A stretch of DNA of 9,185 bases, from the NCBI GenBank assembly GCA_028292565.1, contig JAQGMD010000328.1, positions 1 to 9,185 on the forward strand, written 5' to 3'. The DNA comes from Burkholderia sp. (GTDB taxonomy: Bacteria; Pseudomonadota; Gammaproteobacteria; Burkholderiales; Burkholderiaceae). The position numbers and the translations under genes were made by a program. This document shows, in pieces, positions 7,179 to 9,185 of this stretch. The notes beneath the pieces were generated by a model. That model was not told the DNA's origin, ran no database searches, and was given only the letters and a program-made list of their open reading frames with translations. The number at the start of each line of letters is the position of its first letter. The first letter of the stretch is position 1.

Positions 7179-7514
7179 TCACTCGGTGCGCTGCTCGACG
7201 GTTCCGTCTTTGGGTTTGAACTGCTTGTCGCTGATGCGAAATTTGTCGCGACGGTCACCCATGAGGATGCGCAGGTCCTTGATGCTCAGGTCGCTCACTT
7301 CATGCATACGGATCAGGAGGGATGCACCTACCGGAAGGCGGCGATGACGGATCTTGCTGATAACCGGTGGGGCGACCTCGAGTGCGCGTGACAGGGCGGC
7401 GTCATTCTTCAGGTTGAGTTTTTCGATCAACGCGTCAAGCAGGTTGTTCGGATCGTATGCAACTTGATCGGCTAGTCGGGTACTGTTCATAGTATTGCCT
7501 GATTGAGTAGTCAT
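7179..7514 (-). CDS. Small helix-turn-helix protein, putative transcriptional regulator
   Basis: I do not have a named function for this gene. It encodes about 111 residues from the ATG at 7514, or 103 from the ATG at 7490, which has AGG 7 bases upstream; a TTG at 7532 is also possible. The core NNLLDALIEKLNLKNDAALSRALEVAPPVISKIRHRRLP reads as helix, helix, turn, recognition helix of the lambda-repressor/XRE type. A further helix, GASLLIRMHEVSDLSIKDLRILMG, and a basic, polar tail (DRRDKFRISDKQFKPKD) follow. I have an impression of similar small proteins in other Burkholderiales, but cannot check it. It converges on cysM with a 28-base gap. A good promoter and a structured leader lie upstream. 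Sequence-specific DNA binding is likely from the fold; its targets are unknown. Confidence 0.8.
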   Translation of the reverse strand: MTTQSGNTMNSTRLADQVAYDPNNLLDALIEKLNLKNDAALSRALEVAPPVISKIRHRRLPVGASLLIRMHEVSDLSIKDLRILMGDRRDKFRISDKQFKPKDGTVEQRTE

Positions 7515-7593
7515 GGTCGCAATATTCCCCAACGCGAGTGGAGTACAGGGAAATTCCTAGGGGTAATCTTTAAATCAACAACACTTAAAACCG

Positions 7594-7637
7594 TTCTTAC
7601 CTGCTGGTCGTAAGAAGTCGGAAGCTGTGTGACTTCT
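7594..7637 (-). promoter_or_regulatory. Two mutually exclusive hairpins in the predicted HTH leader
   Basis: On the + strand TTCTTAC (7594-7600) pairs with GTAAGAA (7610-7616), and AGAAGTC (7613-7619) pairs with GACTTCT (7631-7637). Both 7-base stems are perfect. They share bases 7613-7616, so only one can form at a time. They fall between the predicted promoter and the start codon of the HTH gene, where a switchable leader could act. Confidence 0.4.
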
Positions 7638-7669
7638 GAGATTTTATGAAAAACCTGTTGTATGTTGGA

Positions 7670-7698
7670 AATATAGTAAAAAAATTCCAAAAATGCAA
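7670..7698 (-). promoter_or_regulatory. Candidate sigma-70 promoter for the HTH gene
   Basis: On the minus strand TTGCAT (bases 7693-7698) and TATATT (7670-7675) are separated by exactly 17 bases. The -10 has one mismatch to consensus; the -35 matches mainly in TTG. Transcription would begin near 7663 and give a leader of about 150 bases before the ATG at 7514. Confidence 0.5.
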
Positions 7699-7886
7699 TA
7701 TTAAACACGGTCAAAATCGCTTGAAATCGAAATTTATTTCCCGGAGCTGCAATTTCCGCCTATGAAACCACCGGCTTATTAGAATTTTACTAAGTCACGA
7801 TTGTAGTTGCACACCTGAAAGTTTTTTTGACAAGGCGCAACTTGGCAGGCACCGAAGACCATTCTTTGGCGTGTTCGTGGCGATTC

Positions 7887-7908
7887 CCGAGTGCAGCATT
7901 CCACTCGG
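7887..7908 (-). terminator. Hairpin after the DUF1415 gene (weak terminator candidate)
   Basis: CCGAGTG (7887-7893) and CACTCGG (7902-7908) form a perfect 7-base stem with an 8-base loop, 20 bases beyond the stop codon of the minus-strand DUF1415 gene. No T-tract follows on the minus strand, so intrinsic termination is doubtful. Confidence 0.35.
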
Positions 7909-7928
7909 TTTGAACAAATGACCAACTT

Positions 7929-8591
7929 TTAGTTCTTAGTCTTGCAATAAATGTCGGTTTTGTTCTGCTTGTCTGCAACAGAAATGCCGAGACTTTCCCA
8001 GCCATCTCGACCGAGGCGGCGCATGGTTTCGACGTTCTTTTCAAATATCTCGGCGGCATCGGGGAATGCCTCGATTGCGCGCTCCACGCTTTCTTCCCTT
8101 AGCAGGTGTAGCGTCGGGTAGGGGGAGCGATTGGTGTAATTATCGATATCGTCCGGGGTTGTATCGTCAAACTGGTAGTCGGGATGAAAGCTCGCAAGCT
8201 GTATGTGTCCCTCTAGCCCGAGCTGCTCGACTGTGGCATCGGCTATCTCGAGGAAGTCGTTGTAATCCATGAAGTCCGTCAGCACGCCCGGATGGATCAA
8301 GAGAGTGGTATCGATTTGTTCGGGATCGGCGCCGTCCAGCAGTTTCAATTCTGCGGCGAGATCGGCTTGCAGCTCTTCCGGCGTATGTGCTGCGCTGACG
8401 ACATAACGGATCTGTTTTTTTACATGAACCGCCTTGGCGAACGGGCAAAGGTTGAGGCCGATGACTGCCTTTTCGAGCCAGGCCTTCGTTGCATCGATAA
8501 ATTCCCGGGTCTGTGCCGAGTCGTCTTCGTTAGTGTTCAACGTGCTGTTGTTCAATGTCGTTCGCTTCTGAGTGATAAAAGTCTGCGGCAA
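7929..8591 (-). CDS. DUF1415 family protein, non-ATG start
   Basis: This is a conserved proteobacterial protein of unknown function. The domain opens with TREFIDATKAWLEKAVIGLNLCPFAKAV. The LNLCPFA motif has C49 (counted from the TTG at 8591), and further conserved parts are LLIHPG, DFLEIAD, LASFHPDYQF, NRSPYPTLHLLREESVERA and FEKNVETMRRLG. The length from 8591 is 220 residues, somewhat longer than I expect for the family. No in-frame ATG exists before the domain core. The start must therefore be a TTG at 8591, 8555 or 8540, or another rare codon. A TACAAT -10 box at 8615-8620 on the minus strand fits any of these. The N-terminal 25 residues are polar and probably not part of the fold. The gene is divergent from yaeQ. 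Confidence 0.88.
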   Translation of the reverse strand: MPQTFITQKRTTLNNSTLNTNEDDSAQTREFIDATKAWLEKAVIGLNLCPFAKAVHVKKQIRYVVSAAHTPEELQADLAAELKLLDGADPEQIDTTLLIHPGVLTDFMDYNDFLEIADATVEQLGLEGHIQLASFHPDYQFDDTTPDDIDNYTNRSPYPTLHLLREESVERAIEAFPDAAEIFEKNVETMRRLGRDGWESLGISVADKQNKTDIYCKTKN

Positions 8592-8614
8592 CCCGCAGGT
8601 GAGAGCCGAACCCT

Positions 8615-8620
8615 ATTGTA
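8615..8620 (-). promoter_or_regulatory. Possible -10 box for the DUF1415 gene
   Basis: TACAAT on the minus strand is one mismatch from the sigma-70 -10 consensus and lies 24 bases before the TTG at 8591. The -35 position is poor (CTGCGC at 17-base spacing). Transcription from here would leave a very short leader for the TTG at 8591 and about 50 bases for the one at 8555. Confidence 0.35.
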
Positions 8621-8629
8621 GTTCCCTCG

Positions 8630-8683
8630 GCCCGTGCGCGCAGAAGACGCACCGCTATGCGATTCATACTGCAATGCACGGGC
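8630..8683. repeat. Inverted repeat between divergent DUF1415 and yaeQ genes
   Basis: GCCCGTGC (8630-8637) and GCACGGGC (8676-8683) are perfect 8-base arms 38 bases apart, extended by a G.U pair at each end. It lies in the 154-base divergent gap, upstream of the candidate DUF1415 promoter and of yaeQ. No T-tract follows, so it could be an operator pair or an RNA stem. Confidence 0.4.
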
Positions 8684-8745
8684 TTTAGGTGTTAGCCTTC
8701 GTCTCGGCGCGAGCGGCGCAGTTTTCTTATTTATTCGTATTCCAC

Positions 8746-9185
8746 ATGGCCCTTAAAGCAACAATTTTTAAAGCTGACCTACAGATCGCCGACATGGATC
8801 GGCACTATTACGGCAATCACATGCTGACCATCGCGCGCCATCCTTCCGAGACGGATGAGCGGATGATGGTGCGGGTGCTTGCATTTGCGGTGCATGGGCA
8901 TGAAGCCTTAACCTTCGGCAAAGGCCTGAGCGCCGACGACGAGCCCGATTTGTGGCAAAAGGACCTGACCGGCGCCATCGATCTCTGGATCGACGTCGGC
9001 CAGCCGGATGAAAGACGCATACTCAAGGCGTGCGGCCGGGCCGAGCGCGTAGTCGTCTATAGTTATAGCAGCAGTAGCAGCATCTGGTGGGATCAGATGG
9101 GTAGCCGGCTCGAACGGGCAAAGAACCTAAGCGTAATGAACGTTCCGCCAGACGCCAGCGCCGCGTTGGCGCAACTCGCACAACG
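8746..9185 (+). CDS. yaeQ: YaeQ family protein (3' truncated by window)
   Basis: YaeQ is a conserved proteobacterial protein whose structure places it in the PD-(D/E)XK nuclease-like superfamily. Its cellular role is not settled. The ATG at 8746 opens a frame that stays open to the window edge, giving 146 complete codons of the roughly 180 usual in the family. The start MALKATIFKADLQIADMDRHYY matches E. coli YaeQ. Further matches are ARHPSETDERMMVRVLAF, FGKGLSADDEPDLW, IDLWIDVGQPDERRIKKAC-like (here RILKAC), and IWWDQ. A serine run, residues 108-112, replaces a more mixed loop in E. coli. There is no obvious Shine-Dalgarno sequence. It is divergent from the DUF1415 gene. Confidence 0.95.
   Translation, partial: MALKATIFKADLQIADMDRHYYGNHMLTIARHPSETDERMMVRVLAFAVHGHEALTFGKGLSADDEPDLWQKDLTGAIDLWIDVGQPDERRILKACGRAERVVVYSYSSSSSIWWDQMGSRLERAKNLSVMNVPPDASAALAQLAQ

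Larger units (their letters stand above)
7515..7928. other. AT-rich intergenic region between the HTH gene and the DUF1415 gene
   Basis: No coding sequence is supported in these 414 bases. Most of it (about 7560-7800) is clearly richer in A and T than the flanking genes, with many A and T runs. It contains a sigma-70-like promoter for the HTH gene (7670-7698, minus strand) and two overlapping inverted repeats in the predicted leader (7594-7637). A 6-base dyad, TTGGAA/TTCCAA, lies at 7665-7670 and 7685-7690 and overlaps the promoter. A 7-base hairpin lies 20 bases after the DUF1415 stop (7887-7908). Confidence 0.6.

Noticed and set aside
7113..7391. A 92-codon + strand frame opposite the HTH gene
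   Set aside because: It begins inside cysM, runs antisense to the HTH gene and has no ribosome binding site. The minus-strand frame has a recognisable HTH pattern, this one has none.
7511..7714. A 67-codon minus-strand frame ending in ATGA overlap with the HTH start at 7514, considered as a leader peptide gene
   Set aside because: Its TTG start lies upstream of the predicted promoter. Downstream of the predicted transcription start there is no in-frame start codon except a TTG seven bases before the stop. The protein reads like translated AT-rich spacer.
7801..7842. T7 tract at 7822-7828 with AGTTGC/GCAACT arms (7805-7810, 7837-7842) as a terminator
   Set aside because: The T-tract lies inside the loop between the arms rather than after the stem, and no + strand gene ends nearby.
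7790..8059. An 89-codon minus-strand frame overlapping the end of the DUF1415 gene
   Set aside because: It is another frame of the DUF1415 coding sequence with no domain of its own.

Overview
This window looks like chromosome of a betaproteobacterium, most probably order Burkholderiales and perhaps family Oxalobacteraceae. The reasons are the gene order (rpsA-ihfB-lapA-lapB-ugd-rfaE, then a ComEA-like gene and cysM), the fairly GC-rich coding sequence, and the way each protein reads against known families. The family placement is inference from memory, not from a search. Most of the window is a housekeeping and envelope locus. I see no insertion sequence, phage gene, CRISPR array, tRNA or rRNA.

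Left part (1-1334): the 3' end of rpsA (ribosomal protein S1, S1 domains 4-6) is followed after 15 bases by ihfB (integration host factor beta) and a strong intrinsic terminator with a UUCG loop. A second, more complex set of inverted repeats ending in another T8 tract (1344-1432) fills the gap before lapA. It is a candidate small RNA or a tandem terminator.

Middle part (1521-5350): lapA, lapB, ugd and the kinase-only rfaE/hldA lie head to tail on the + strand with short gaps, ending in an ATGA overlap between ugd and rfaE. All four concern the outer membrane. LapA/LapB are the inner-membrane pair that tunes LPS synthesis, Ugd makes UDP-glucuronate, and RfaE makes the heptose precursor of the LPS core. 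A perfect dyad follows rfaE. Then comes an exported helix-hairpin-helix (ComEA-like) protein with an unusual Lys/Ala-rich tail and its own terminator, and then cysM (cysteine synthase B).

Right part (7131-9185): a long hairpin covers the cysM stop codon in the short gap to a convergent gene for a small helix-turn-helix protein (minus strand). Upstream of that gene lies an AT-rich non-coding stretch of about 400 bases with a good sigma-70-like promoter and two mutually exclusive hairpins in the predicted leader. Next is a DUF1415 gene (minus strand) that has no ATG start. Divergent from it, and cut by the window edge, is yaeQ.

Nothing here is clearly a new defence or mobile system. The most interesting open items are the structured RNA candidate after ihfB, the small HTH gene with its structured leader, and the ComEA-like protein with a histone-H1-like tail.
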